Below are positions 1 through 8,562 of a stretch of DNA of 64,000 nucleotides, piece after piece. A program made the position numbers and the translations under genes. The DNA is from Desulfatiglans anilini DSM 4660. Its GTDB lineage: Bacteria > Desulfobacterota > DSM-4660 > Desulfatiglandales > Desulfatiglandaceae. Numbering within the stretch: the stretch's first letter is position 1; the number at the start of each line of letters is the position of its first letter. Below the pieces are notes generated by a model. It was not told where the DNA came from and made no database searches. It saw only the letters and a program-made list of their open reading frames with translations. The DNA is taken from positions 248,001-312,000 of the forward strand of contig NZ_AULM01000002.1 of the NCBI RefSeq assembly GCF_000422285.1, given 5' to 3'.

Positions 1-21
1 CCGAAGCCCCCGTCTGGTGTT

Positions 22-3000
22 TCAACCGGCCTGGTCGATCATGGCCATGATCTGCGAGGTGTCGAATCCCTTGAGGTGAATGGCCCCCGACCGGCAGGAG
101 GCGGCGCACAGACCGCAGCCCTTGCAAAGCTCCGACTGGATTTCGGCCTTGCCGGTCTTCTCGTTGAACCGGGGGGCCGAGTAGGGGCAGATGGTCACGC
201 AGACGCCGCACTGGCTGCAGAAGTTCGGGTCGACCTGGGCGACCGTGCCGCTGACCGGGATGATCTTCGCGGAGAGCAGGGTGACTGCCCGGGCGGCGGC
301 CGCCTGGGCCTGGGTGATGGATTCGTCGATCGGTTTGGGCGCATGGGCGAGCCCGCAAACGAACACCCCGTCCGTGGCGAAATCCACCGGACGCAGCTTG
401 ACGTGGGCCTCGGCGTAGAATCCGTCATCGTTCTGGGAAACCTTGTAGAACTGGGCGAGCGGGCTTTCCTTTTCGGGAACCACGGCCGAGGCGAGCACCA
501 GGAAGTCCGGCTGGATCTCCATGGGGCGCCGCAGGACGCGGTCGATGAAGCCGACCGAGAGCTTATTGTCTTTGACGGCCACATCCAGGCCCTTCTCGGA
601 GTTGTAGCGCACAAAGTGGATGCCGCGGGTGCGCGCCTCCCGGTAGAGGTCTTCGCGCAGTCCGTAAGGGCGCATATCCCGGTAGACAATGAAGATGTCC
701 ATCCGTGGATTGATGTCCTTCAGCTTGAGGGCGCTCTTGATGGACTGGGTGCAGCAGACCTTCGAGCAGTAGGGGCGCTCGGGGATGCGGGAGCCCACGC
801 ACTGGACGAAGACCGCCGTGTCGGCCTTTTCGAGTTCCGGGTCCTGATCGATGAAACGCTGTTGGAGTTCAAGCCCCGTCATGACGCGGGGGTCCTGCCC
901 GTAGAGATACTGGTCGGGCTTGTACTCGGAGGCCCCTGAAGCGAAGATCGTTACGCCGTGTTCCAGGACCTGGTCTTCGCCGTTCGTCCGGATGGTGGTG
1001 CGGAAATTCCCGACAAACCCGTCGACCTGCGTGATCTGGGAGTTGAGGAAGACCTGGATCCGCTCGTTGGACCGGGTGGCTTCGATCATCTTGGCGAGCT
1101 GGGCCTGAATGTCTTCCCCTCTCCAGGTCTCGTGCAGATGGATGGCATTCCCGCCGAGCGCGCCGGTCTTCTCGACCAGGTACGTATCGTATCCCTGATC
1201 GGCCAGATTGCGTGCGGCGGCCATGCCGGCGATTCCCCCGCCGATGATCAGGGCCGACGGGGTGATCTGGAGCTTCGGTTCGGGAAGGGGTTCGAGGAGG
1301 GCGACCTTCGCGACGGCCATCCTGACCAGGTCCTTGGCCTTGGCCGTGGCGGCGTCCGGGTCGTCCTTGTGGACCCAGGAGCACTGATTCCGGATATTGG
1401 CCATCTCGAACAGATATTTGTTGATGCCCGCGTTGGTCAGCGTCTCCTGGAAGAGCGGCTCGTGCGTCTTGGGTGTGCAGGCGGCGACCACCACGCGGTT
1501 GAGGTGCTGTTCCTCGATCACCTGCCGCATTTTGTCCTGGGTGTCCTGGGAGCAGCTGAACATGTTCTGTTCGGCGTAGGCGACGCCCGGAAGCCCCTTG
1601 GCGAACTCGACGACGGAAGGAACATCAACCGTCCCGGCGATATTGGTGCCGCAGCAGCACACGAACACCCCGATACGGGTCGGCTCGCCGCGGATGTCGA
1701 TCTCTTTCGGGATCTCTTTGGTCTTCGTCAGAGACCAGCGCGCCTCGGTGAGCCGGCTGCCGGCCACCCCGGCCGCTGCACTGGAATCCACGACGGAGGT
1801 GGGGATGTCCTTCGGGCCTTGACAGACACCGCAGACGTAAACGCCCGGGCGCGAGCTTTCAACCGGGGCGAAGCTGCTGGTGCTGGCGAAGTTGTAGTGG
1901 TCCAGCTTGACCCCGAACCGGGCGGCGAGCTCCGCCGATTCCGGATTGGCCTCGAGGCCCACCGACAGGACCACGATGTCGAAGTCCTCCTCGATCCGTT
2001 TGCCGGCTTCGTCCACATAACGGAGCAGGAGGCGTCCGTCTTCGAGGGGCGTGATGTTGGTGATCCTGGACTTGATGAAGCGCACGCCCATCTGATCCTT
2101 GGCGCGGTTGTAATAGCGCTCGAAATCCTTCCCATAGGTCCGGATGTCGATATAGAAGATGGTCGTGTCGAGCCCTTCCTTGCTGTGCTCCTTGGCGAGC
2201 ATCGCCTCTTTGATGGCGTAGGTGCAGCAGACGCCGGAGCAGTACCCCTTCGCCCCCAGGTGCTCGTCCCGGGACCCGACGCACTGCAGCCAGGCGATCT
2301 TCTTCGGCTCCTTGTGGTCCAGGGGCCTGACCAGATGGCCGCCGTAAGGGCCGGACGAAGAGAGGATCCGCTCGAACTCGAGGCTCGTCACGATGTTGGG
2401 GTGTTTGGCGTAGCCGTAAGTATCGTGGACCGCTGGGTCGAAGACCTGGCCGCCGAGCGCGAGGAGGATGGAGCCGACCTGCAGGTCGAGGTCTCTGCCT
2501 TTGTCCTCGTAGTTGATCGCCCCGGCCGGGCAGACCTTTTCACAGGTCCTGCACTTGCCCTTCGTCAGATAGATGCAGTTCTTGTCGTCGATCGCGTATT
2601 TGAGCGGCACCGCCTGCGGGTATTTGACATAGATGGCTTTGCGCTTGACCAGCCGCTCGTCGTATTCGTTGCCCACCTTTTTGGGGCATTTTTCGGCGCA
2701 CAGCCCGCAGGCGATGCACTTGTCAAGGTCCACGTACCTCGGGTGCTGTTTGACCTTGACGCGGAAATCCCCTTCAGTCCCCGAGACGTCTGTAACCTCG
2801 GAGAGGGTCAACAGTTCGATATTGATATGCCGGCCGACCTCGACCAGTTTGGGAGAGATAATTCACATGGCGCAATCGTTGGTCGGGAAGGTCTTGTCCA
2901 GCTGGGACATCATGCCGCCGATGGAACTGGATCTCTCGACCAGGTAAACGAAATAACCGGAATCGGCCAGGTCAAGCGCGGCCTGCATCCCCGTTATGCC

Positions 3001-3042
3001 ACCCCCAACGACCATCACAGCGCCGGTTTTATTCTGTGACAT
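22..3042 (-). CDS. hdrA: Selenocysteine-containing HdrA-like flavoprotein subunit
   Basis: Cytoplasmic FAD/Fe-S subunit of a heterodisulfide-reductase-like complex; in this family HdrA is the flavin site where electrons are split or confurcated. The ATG at 3042 follows an AGGAG site overlapping the end of hdrB. Residues 12-19 carry a GxGxxG FAD motif. The frame has one in-frame TGA (codon 60, bases 2865-2863) at [19 protein letters not shown], exactly where the family has Cys in its NDCAMC motif, and a bacterial SECIS-like hairpin follows. Read through, the product is 1006 aa. After the N-terminal flavin half come ferredoxin motifs ([11 protein letters not shown] and following), a CCCGTNIAG segment, a second FAD domain ([14 protein letters not shown]) and two C-terminal 4Fe-4S motifs ([22 protein letters not shown]). 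It is therefore the long, two-flavin-domain form. A start at the internal TTG at 2811 would lose the first FAD motif. It is the third gene of the leftward Hdr operon. Partners such as MvhD could lie beyond the left edge. Confidence 0.9.
2830..2865 (-). promoter_or_regulatory. UGA(Sec) codon with SECIS-like hairpin in hdrA
   Basis: On the minus strand the in-frame TGA (2865-2863) is followed after 15 nt by CTGGTC-GAGGTC-GGCCGG (2847-2830): a 6-bp stem including two or three G-U pairs and a six-base loop containing GGUC. The loop resembles the AGGUCU loop of the E. coli fdhF SECIS, and the loop GG sits about 23 nt after the UGA, in the range SelB needs. The hairpin was folded by eye, not computed. 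Confidence 0.75.
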
Positions 3043-3045
3043 GGT

Positions 3046-3930
3046 TTACTCCTCTTTGCCGGTATCGAAAAAAGACGTGACACCGCTGATGTCGATCTTG
3101 TTCCGCTTGATCCCGAGCGTCTCGGCATCGATGCCCATGCAGAGCCCGAGCAGTTGTGGATAAAGGATCGAAGCGAGATATTCCTTGTTGCCGTTATGGG
3201 AAACGATCGTCTGCTGGACCGTGTCGAACTGCTGCTGGCACCAGGGACAGGCCGTGCAGAGAAAGTCGGCTCCGGCCTTTTTTCCGTCCCGCAGTTTCTT
3301 GCGCGTCAGATCGAGCGACACGCGATCATTGATGCCCAGAAGCGGGGCACCGCAGCACTCGAGGCGCGTCGGCCAGTCGACCGGTTTGGCTCCGAGCAGT
3401 TTCACGAGCTCTTCGAAAAGGGTGGGAGCGACCGGATCGTCGAACTGGGTGACCTCGCTCGGGCGCAGGGCGTGACAGCCGTAGTGGGCGGCGATGCTGA
3501 GTCCCTTGAAGCTGGTCTTCAGGGTGTCTTTGAGCGTTTTGATGCCGATCTCGCGGTGCAGAAAAGGCAGAAGATGTTTGATCTCGGTCTTGCCCTCGTA
3601 ATGGAGACCCTCCCGGTCCAGGATCCGGTTGACGTCGCGTTTGAGGTCTTCATCCCCCCGGAGGGTGTATTGGGCCTTCCTGAGCGTACCGTAGCAGCAC
3701 TTGCACAGGGTCAGCATGTCCAGACCGGCCTGTTCGGCGAGGGCCAGGTTCTTGGCGGAGGAGACCAGAAAGGCCATCTCGTCGATATTGCGCAGCGGGT
3801 AGCCGCAGCAGTTGAATTCGCGGAAATCCCGGAGTTCGACCCCGAGGCGCGCCAGGACGGCGCGTGAAGCCGTCTCGTATTGTGGAACACGGGCCGGGAT
3901 GTTGCAGCCTAGGAAAAATGCAAAGTTCAT
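3046..3930 (-). CDS. hdrB: HdrB-like protein with two CCG domains
   Basis: 294 aa, the normal length of HdrB, the subunit that in methanogens carries two non-cubane 4Fe-4S clusters and reduces a disulfide. Both cysteine-rich CCG motifs are complete: C9, C41-C42 (FNCCGYP) and C76/C78-C79 (CKCCYG) in the first; C152 (YGCHALRP), C192-C193 (ECCGAPL), C225 and C228/C231 (CTACPWC) in the second. The stop codon is 3 nt before the hdrA start, so the two are translationally linked. A GAGGT site precedes the ATG. The real substrate is unknown: bacteria of this kind lack CoM/CoB, so a different disulfide or a protein partner is likely. Confidence 0.88.
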   Translation of the reverse strand: MNFAFFLGCNIPARVPQYETASRAVLARLGVELRDFREFNCCGYPLRNIDEMAFLVSSAKNLALAEQAGLDMLTLCKCCYGTLRKAQYTLRGDEDLKRDVNRILDREGLHYEGKTEIKHLLPFLHREIGIKTLKDTLKTSFKGLSIAAHYGCHALRPSEVTQFDDPVAPTLFEELVKLLGAKPVDWPTRLECCGAPLLGINDRVSLDLTRKKLRDGKKAGADFLCTACPWCQQQFDTVQQTIVSHNGNKEYLASILYPQLLGLCMGIDAETLGIKRNKIDISGVTSFFDTGKEE

Positions 3931-4078
3931 GGTTGGTACCTCAATTCCGTTCCATCATGACCAGACCCGGTCGGCCTGGCTCGAAGACTCGCACCGGCCC
4001 GCGCCCGGATCGCCCCGCCCGTGGCGGTTTGAATCTACGGAAACGGCCCGGCAGGATTGTTTCCAGAAGGACAGCCGA

Positions 4079-5851
4079 TCAGGCGGCCTGGCTTATGGCC
4101 CCGGACTTTCCGGCGGATTTCTCCTGATTGCGGATCGCCACATGCTTCAGTTCATACAGGATATCCGTAACCCGCACGTTCTGGGGGCAGTGCTCTTGAC
4201 ACTGATAACAGGTCAGGCAATCCCAGATCATGCGGGAACCGGCAGCCATATCGACGAGGCCCAGCCCGAGGGAGCACATGATCTGATGCGGCAGGAGCCC
4301 AAGGGCCTTTTCGGGTTCTTCGCAGCTGCCGACGACCGGGCAGACCGTGGTGCAGTTCTGGCATCCGAAGCAGTAGCTGAAAGTGTTTGCGCGGCTCAGT
4401 GCCGCCGCTTTGCCCGATGCCGGCGCATGGAGGGCGATGGGGCGGTTCTGGGCCTTCAGGGCCTCGAAATCCAGGACAAGCCGCCTCTTGGCCGATTCGC
4501 TCGGCTCCGGATAATCGTCGGAGACGAGGCCTTTGCGGAACATCCCGACGACGTAAGACAGCGGAGAGAGCACGACCGGGTCGGCGTAGCCTTTCTCGAA
4601 CTGCACCTCCCGGAGGTTGAGCCACATCTCCCTCAGGTTGATGCCGGAGGGGCAGACGACGGTGCAGCGGTCGCAGCTCGTGCAGACCCAGATGCCTTCG
4701 ATCAACGCCCGGTTCTCCTCGGGGCTGAGGGTCTTACGGGAAGCCCATTTCTTGAGCACGGCCATTTTTTCGGACGGGAGGATGCATTCGTTCCCGATGG
4801 CGGCGAAGGCCCCGGCGGCCGAACAGCGCAGACTGCAGGTGCCGCAGTGCGTACAGGCATCGAGCTCCATCACCTGGCGGGTGGCGACGTTGGCCGGATC
4901 GGACGTTGCGGGGTCCATCACGGCGTTGGCCAGCAGGCTGACCGGTGTGGCAAAAAGGTGAAACATCTTGCTGAAAGGCAGATAGGCCAGACCGAAGAAG
5001 CATGCCCACAAATGGATGTACCAGAGGAAGGTGCCCGCGCCGGCCCGGTCCAGGCCGAGGGCGATGGGGCTGATGAGCTTCGCCAGCGGATATCCGGTGA
5101 AGGCCCACTGCGGCGCGGAGTGGCATGCCGCGCAGCTCATTTCGTGCATATCCCCGCCGTCGGCAAGGGTCTCGGCGTCGAAGGGCGGCTTGACGCCAGG
5201 GGAGACGACGCCGAAATGTTCGACCCAGTAGCTCTCGAGCGGCCTGACGTCCTCCGGGTCGGTCGAGTCGGCATAGTCCTCCACCATGCGCATGAAGTCG
5301 GAGTGAGACGTGATCTTGACCGCCTCGAGGAAGATCCCCGAAAGGATGATGACGGCGACGATGAGGATGGCATATTTATCCATCCCGCTGGTCCTGAGGC
5401 GGGGCACCTTGAGGATGAACCGCCGGTAGACGGCGATGGCCACGCCGACCACGACCATGGCGCCGAAGAGGTTTCTCAGGAACATGTAGGGATTGAGGGT
5501 CGAGGCGTAATCCGGGAAAACCGCGACGGTCAGGATGCTTCCGAGGGCGTGCATCAGCAGGAGCAGCGTGAATCCCCAGAAGATCAGCATGTGCATGACC
5601 CAGCGCAGGGTGTCTTCCTTGAGGATGCGCTGCTGCCAGAGGACGTCGACAAGGAAGGCCTTGATCAGGGTTCCCATCCTGGCGCTGAACAGGACCGCCA
5701 GGATGCCTTTCATGGCGGCTCCGATGCGCTCGCCGGTCGAGAAGCTCTTCCCGCCCATGCCCACCTGACGGGTGAACCATGTGCCGATCTTGTAAATCAG
5801 GCCGATGAGAAAAATGGCCAAAGAGGTATAGAGCGAGACGGTGAAAAACAT
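4079..5851 (-). CDS. Membrane cytochrome / HdrC-like Fe-S fusion protein
   Basis: 590 aa and first gene of the leftward operon, with a strong GAGGAGGT site before the ATG. Hydrophobic segments at about residues 4-25, 85-112, 125-147, 158-178 and 272-300 form a NarI/HdrE-like membrane part. Between the fourth and fifth lies one CAACH haem-c motif (240-244). The C-terminal half has four CxxCxxCx3C sets (333-343, 390-400, 494-504, 545-555), that is, two HdrC-like two-cluster modules in a row. There is no CCG domain; HdrB is encoded separately by the next gene. I infer that it anchors HdrAB to the membrane and links quinone or periplasmic electron carriers to it. The layout recalls QmoC and the NarI-like subunits of Dsr/Tmc complexes but with a different domain order and an added c-type haem. 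The exact family name is uncertain. Confidence 0.8.
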   Translation of the reverse strand: MFFTVSLYTSLAIFLIGLIYKIGTWFTRQVGMGGKSFSTGERIGAAMKGILAVLFSARMGTLIKAFLVDVLWQQRILKEDTLRWVMHMLIFWGFTLLLLMHALGSILTVAVFPDYASTLNPYMFLRNLFGAMVVVGVAIAVYRRFILKVPRLRTSGMDKYAILIVAVIILSGIFLEAVKITSHSDFMRMVEDYADSTDPEDVRPLESYWVEHFGVVSPGVKPPFDAETLADGGDMHEMSCAACHSAPQWAFTGYPLAKLISPIALGLDRAGAGTFLWYIHLWACFFGLAYLPFSKMFHLFATPVSLLANAVMDPATSDPANVATRQVMELDACTHCGTCSLRCSAAGAFAAIGNECILPSEKMAVLKKWASRKTLSPEENRALIEGIWVCTSCDRCTVVCPSGINLREMWLNLREVQFEKGYADPVVLSPLSYVVGMFRKGLVSDDYPEPSESAKRRLVLDFEALKAQNRPIALHAPASGKAAALSRANTFSYCFGCQNCTTVCPVVGSCEEPEKALGLLPHQIMCSLGLGLVDMAAGSRMIWDCLTCYQCQEHCPQNVRVTDILYELKHVAIRNQEKSAGKSGAISQAA

Positions 5852-5939
5852 GCGTGGACCTCCTCATGATTCCCTTGAAGAGCGAAAAAGCGCCGGATTT
5901 CAAGGCGATTCGCCCCAGATTGGCTTTTTACGATCAACC

Positions 5940-5968
5940 CTTATAGCGATTGTGATGGGATTTGTCAA
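5940..5968 (-). promoter_or_regulatory. Sigma70-type promoter of the Hdr operon
   Basis: Reading leftward: TTGACA (5968-5963), a 17-nt spacer, then TATAAG (5945-5940). The -35 is perfect and the -10 matches 5 of 6. It lies about 90 nt before the ATG of the membrane subunit and points into the operon. Confidence 0.72.
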
Positions 5969-6096
5969 AAGAATATATTCACAAACTTTTCCGATTGTTG
6001 TGTTATGATGCCGCCGCTGGCGAATTGCGGAACGCTTGCGGCGAGAGAGGAAAAACTCTCGCTTACGGATCGGAAACTCGGCTGCACCGGGGAAAC

Positions 6097-7065
6097 ATGA
6101 TCGGGATCGACATAACTTACAGGGCCCTGTACGACGAATGCCGTCTTTGCCCGCGCGACTGCAGGGTGGACCGCTCGGTCCGACGGGGGGTTTGCGGAGA
6201 GGCCGACACCCTGCGGGTGGCCTATGTCGGGCCGCATTTCGGCGAGGAGCCGCCGATCAGCGGGGAAAGCGGATCGGGCACCGTCTTTTTCACCGGCTGT
6301 GCCGTGCGCTGCAGCTTCTGTCAAAATCATCAGATCTCCCGCGGAGGTTTGGGGGAGGCGCTCACGGCAGAGGATCTGGCGGGGCGGATCATCGATATGG
6401 CGGTGCGGCACCGTGTGCACAATATCAATTTTGTCACGCCCGACCATTTTTTCCCCGATGTCTTCGAGGTCGTGTCGATCTGCCGGGATAGAAGGGGAGT
6501 CCGTCTACCTCTGGTATACAACCTCTCGGGGTATCAGCAGATCGAGTCGCTGCAGCAGGCGGAGCCTTTTGCGGATGTCTACCTGCCGGATTTCAAGTAT
6601 TCGGATTCGGAACTCGCGCGCAAACTGTCGCGGTGTCCGGATTATCCGGGGAAGGCTTTGGATGCGGTCGCCGAGATGATCCGGCAGAAGGGATTTCTGG
6701 ATTCGTTTGAAACGGATGGCGCGCCGGCCGGCAAGGGCGTGCTGGTCCGGCACCTGATCCTCCCCGGGGAGGTGGAAAATTCGATGGACGCCTTGACCAT
6801 GCTTTTCCTGGAATTTGGTGACAGGCTCCCTCTGAGTTTGATGTCGCAGTACCACCCCGTGACCCCCCAGGCCCACGCCCCCCTCAACCGCCGGCTGTCC
6901 AAGGATGAGTTCGACCGGGTCTTCGATCACGCGCTCGCCCTGGGATTCAGAAACCTGTTCGTACAGTTCCCTGAGGAGGTTCCGGCGGGGGGGGAAGGAT
7001 TCTCATGGAGACCGCTGGTCCCCGATTTCACCGCCGAGGAGCCTTTCGCCCCCATCCTCGGCTAG
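6097..7065 (+). CDS. Radical SAM protein, PflA-like activase family
   Basis: About 322 aa. A CxxxCxxC radical-SAM cluster motif is seen in FFTGCAVRCSFCQNHQIS, preceded by an N-terminal cysteine-rich segment (CRLCPRDC and a later RRGVCGE), typical of the stand-alone family annotated as pyruvate formate-lyase activating enzyme-like or AmmeMemoRadiSam enzymes. It would cleave S-adenosylmethionine to make a radical; the substrate is unknown, and no glycyl-radical enzyme lies next to it. The frame is open from 5962, but residues before the ATG at 6097 look non-coding and the family starts close to this methionine. The ribosome site is weak. It is divergent from the Hdr operon, so they share the upstream region. 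Confidence 0.75.
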   Translation: MIGIDITYRALYDECRLCPRDCRVDRSVRRGVCGEADTLRVAYVGPHFGEEPPISGESGSGTVFFTGCAVRCSFCQNHQISRGGLGEALTAEDLAGRIIDMAVRHRVHNINFVTPDHFFPDVFEVVSICRDRRGVRLPLVYNLSGYQQIESLQQAEPFADVYLPDFKYSDSELARKLSRCPDYPGKALDAVAEMIRQKGFLDSFETDGAPAGKGVLVRHLILPGEVENSMDALTMLFLEFGDRLPLSLMSQYHPVTPQAHAPLNRRLSKDEFDRVFDHALALGFRNLFVQFPEEVPAGGEGFSWRPLVPDFTAEEPFAPILG

Positions 7066-7078
7066 ACCGGGCGTGAAC

Positions 7079-7120
7079 CTGCAGATTGACGCCGAGATTG
7101 GCAAAAGAGCCCATTTGCGG
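7079..7120 (-). repeat. Fragment of the long palindromic repeat family
   Basis: GACGCCGAGATTGGCAAAAG and its flanks match, in reverse orientation, the left arm of the palindromes at 27026, 33280 and 33470. Only this arm is present. It lies between the radical-SAM gene and the HdrD-like gene. Confidence 0.5.
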
Positions 7121-7226
7121 CGGTCCGGTTTCCGCTCCCCTCCGGGAGCGAGGTCCTCTGCAGGCAGGCGCTTTCGGCGTCTCACGTGCCGCATGGAGGT
7201 CCTGTCTTTTCACCCGTCATCTTCTG

Positions 7227-7255
7227 TTGACATTAATGAAGGCGTTTGTTAAAAA
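7227..7255 (+). promoter_or_regulatory. Candidate promoter of the HdrD-like gene
   Basis: TTGACA (7227-7232), a 17-nt spacer and TAAAAA (7250-7255), about 70 nt before the ATG at 7328. The -35 is perfect and the -10 matches 4 of 6. Confidence 0.55.
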
Positions 7256-7327
7256 AATCACATTCTTTGGATTGCCCCCGTCCGGCTGAACCGGAGAGGC
7301 CAAAATTCTGAAAGGAGCACACACCTC

Positions 7328-8476
7328 ATGGAAGCATTAACCCCGCTGTATGAAGTCAATGAGGCCCTCGTGGCGATGGGGGCCGAGAAACTCAATCTCT
7401 GTATGCAGTGCGGCATGTGCGCCGGGTCCTGTCCGTGGCGGATCGTCGACGGGCCGTTCAATATCCGCAAGATGATTCGCATGGCGCAACTCGGCGTGGA
7501 AGGCTACGAATCGGATGACATTCTTTTTGGCTGCACGACCTGCAACAAGTGCGTTTTGAAATGCCCCAGGGGCGTCACCATTATCGACATCGTCAAGGCC
7601 ATGCGCGGTATGATGGTCGAGGCCGGCTCGCTCCCGGGCGTCCTCAAGACCGCCACCGGAAGTGTCCACAGCCAGGGCAACCCATGGTCCGAACCACGTG
7701 AAAAGCGCGTGCAGTGGATGAGCGGACTCGATATCCCGCAGTTCGACGGCAGCCAGGAATACTTCCTGTTCGTCTGCTGCACCTCCACGATCGACGCGCG
7801 CAGCCAGAAGATCGCCAAGGCTATGGTGAAGGTGCTCAAGGCGGCCGGGGTCTCCTTCGGCGTGATCGGCGAGGAGGAGAACTGCTGCGCGGAATCGGTC
7901 CGCAAGATCGGCGACGAAGAGCTTTTCACGAAGACGGCCGAGAAAAACATCAAGCTTTACAGCGAAAAGGGCGTCAAAAAGGTCATCACCACCTCCCCCC
8001 ATTGTTTTTATACGTTTTCCAAGGAATACCCGGAATTCGGCGCGGATTTCGAGGTGATGCATTACACGCAATTCCTGGCGAAGCTTCTGGAAGAAGGCAA
8101 GATCAAGCTGTCCAAGACCCTGGACACCACGGTCACCTATCATGATCCTTGCTATCTCGGCCGGCACAGCGAGGTGTACGACGAGCCGAGGGCTCTCATC
8201 TCCGCGGCGACCGGCGGAAAGCTCGTCGAGATGAAGCGCATCCGAAAAGACAGTCTGTGCTGCGGCGCCGGCGGCGGGCGGCTTTGGATGGAAACCCCGC
8301 CCGAGTGGCGTTTTTCGGACCTGAGGATCCACGAGGCGTGCGAGACCGGGGCCAAGATCCTCGCGACAGCCTGTCCTTACTGCATCTCCATGCTCGAGGA
8401 CAGCCGCAAGACCACCAACAAGGAAGATGAAATCGAGATCAAGGATATCTCCGAGCTGATTGCCGAAGCGCTCTAA
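7328..8476 (+). CDS. HdrD-like (HdrCB fusion) Fe-S oxidoreductase subunit
   Basis: 382 aa. Two N-terminal 4Fe-4S motifs (C25/C28/C31/C35 and C69/C72/C75/C79) are followed by two CCG-type domains: FVCCTST, ENCCAES and SPHC in the first; DPCYLGRH, LCCGAGGG and ACPYC in the second. This is the arrangement of HdrD, DsrK and the Fe-S subunit of glycolate oxidase, proteins that pass electrons between a membrane cytochrome or flavoprotein and a thiol/disulfide partner. An AGGAG lies about 12 nt before the ATG. It is a single-gene unit with its own candidate promoter and a terminator. It sits 2 kb from the Hdr operon, so the two may work together, but that is inference. No membrane partner is adjacent. 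Confidence 0.85.
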   Translation: MEALTPLYEVNEALVAMGAEKLNLCMQCGMCAGSCPWRIVDGPFNIRKMIRMAQLGVEGYESDDILFGCTTCNKCVLKCPRGVTIIDIVKAMRGMMVEAGSLPGVLKTATGSVHSQGNPWSEPREKRVQWMSGLDIPQFDGSQEYFLFVCCTSTIDARSQKIAKAMVKVLKAAGVSFGVIGEEENCCAESVRKIGDEELFTKTAEKNIKLYSEKGVKKVITTSPHCFYTFSKEYPEFGADFEVMHYTQFLAKLLEEGKIKLSKTLDTTVTYHDPCYLGRHSEVYDEPRALISAATGGKLVEMKRIRKDSLCCGAGGGRLWMETPPEWRFSDLRIHEACETGAKILATACPYCISMLEDSRKTTNKEDEIEIKDISELIAEAL

Positions 8477-8496
8477 TCCATCGATTGTCCCTTCAT

Positions 8497-8526
8497 AAAA
8501 GCCTTACCTGCCCGGGTAAGGCTTTT
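8497..8526 (+). terminator. Rho-independent terminator after the HdrD-like gene
   Basis: AAAAGCCTTACC, a short loop, then GGTAAGGCTTTTT: a long perfect stem with A-tract and T-tract, 20 nt after the stop codon. It could act in both directions. Confidence 0.88.
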
Positions 8527-8562
8527 TAGCGCGTGGGCCTCGAGCCCGCAGGGCCTGACCCG

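Noticed and set aside
2811-2865. In-frame TGA suggesting that hdrA is a broken gene or starts at 2811
   Set aside because: The TGA replaces the conserved Cys of NDCAMC, both sides are in the same frame with intact motifs, and a SECIS-like hairpin follows; selenocysteine explains it.
958-3039. Long open frame on the plus strand opposite hdrA
   Set aside because: It is antisense to a confidently identified gene, with composition typical of mirror frames in GC-rich DNA; the same applies to frames opposite 4079-5851, 24686-26887, 40100-42460 and 42499-43911.
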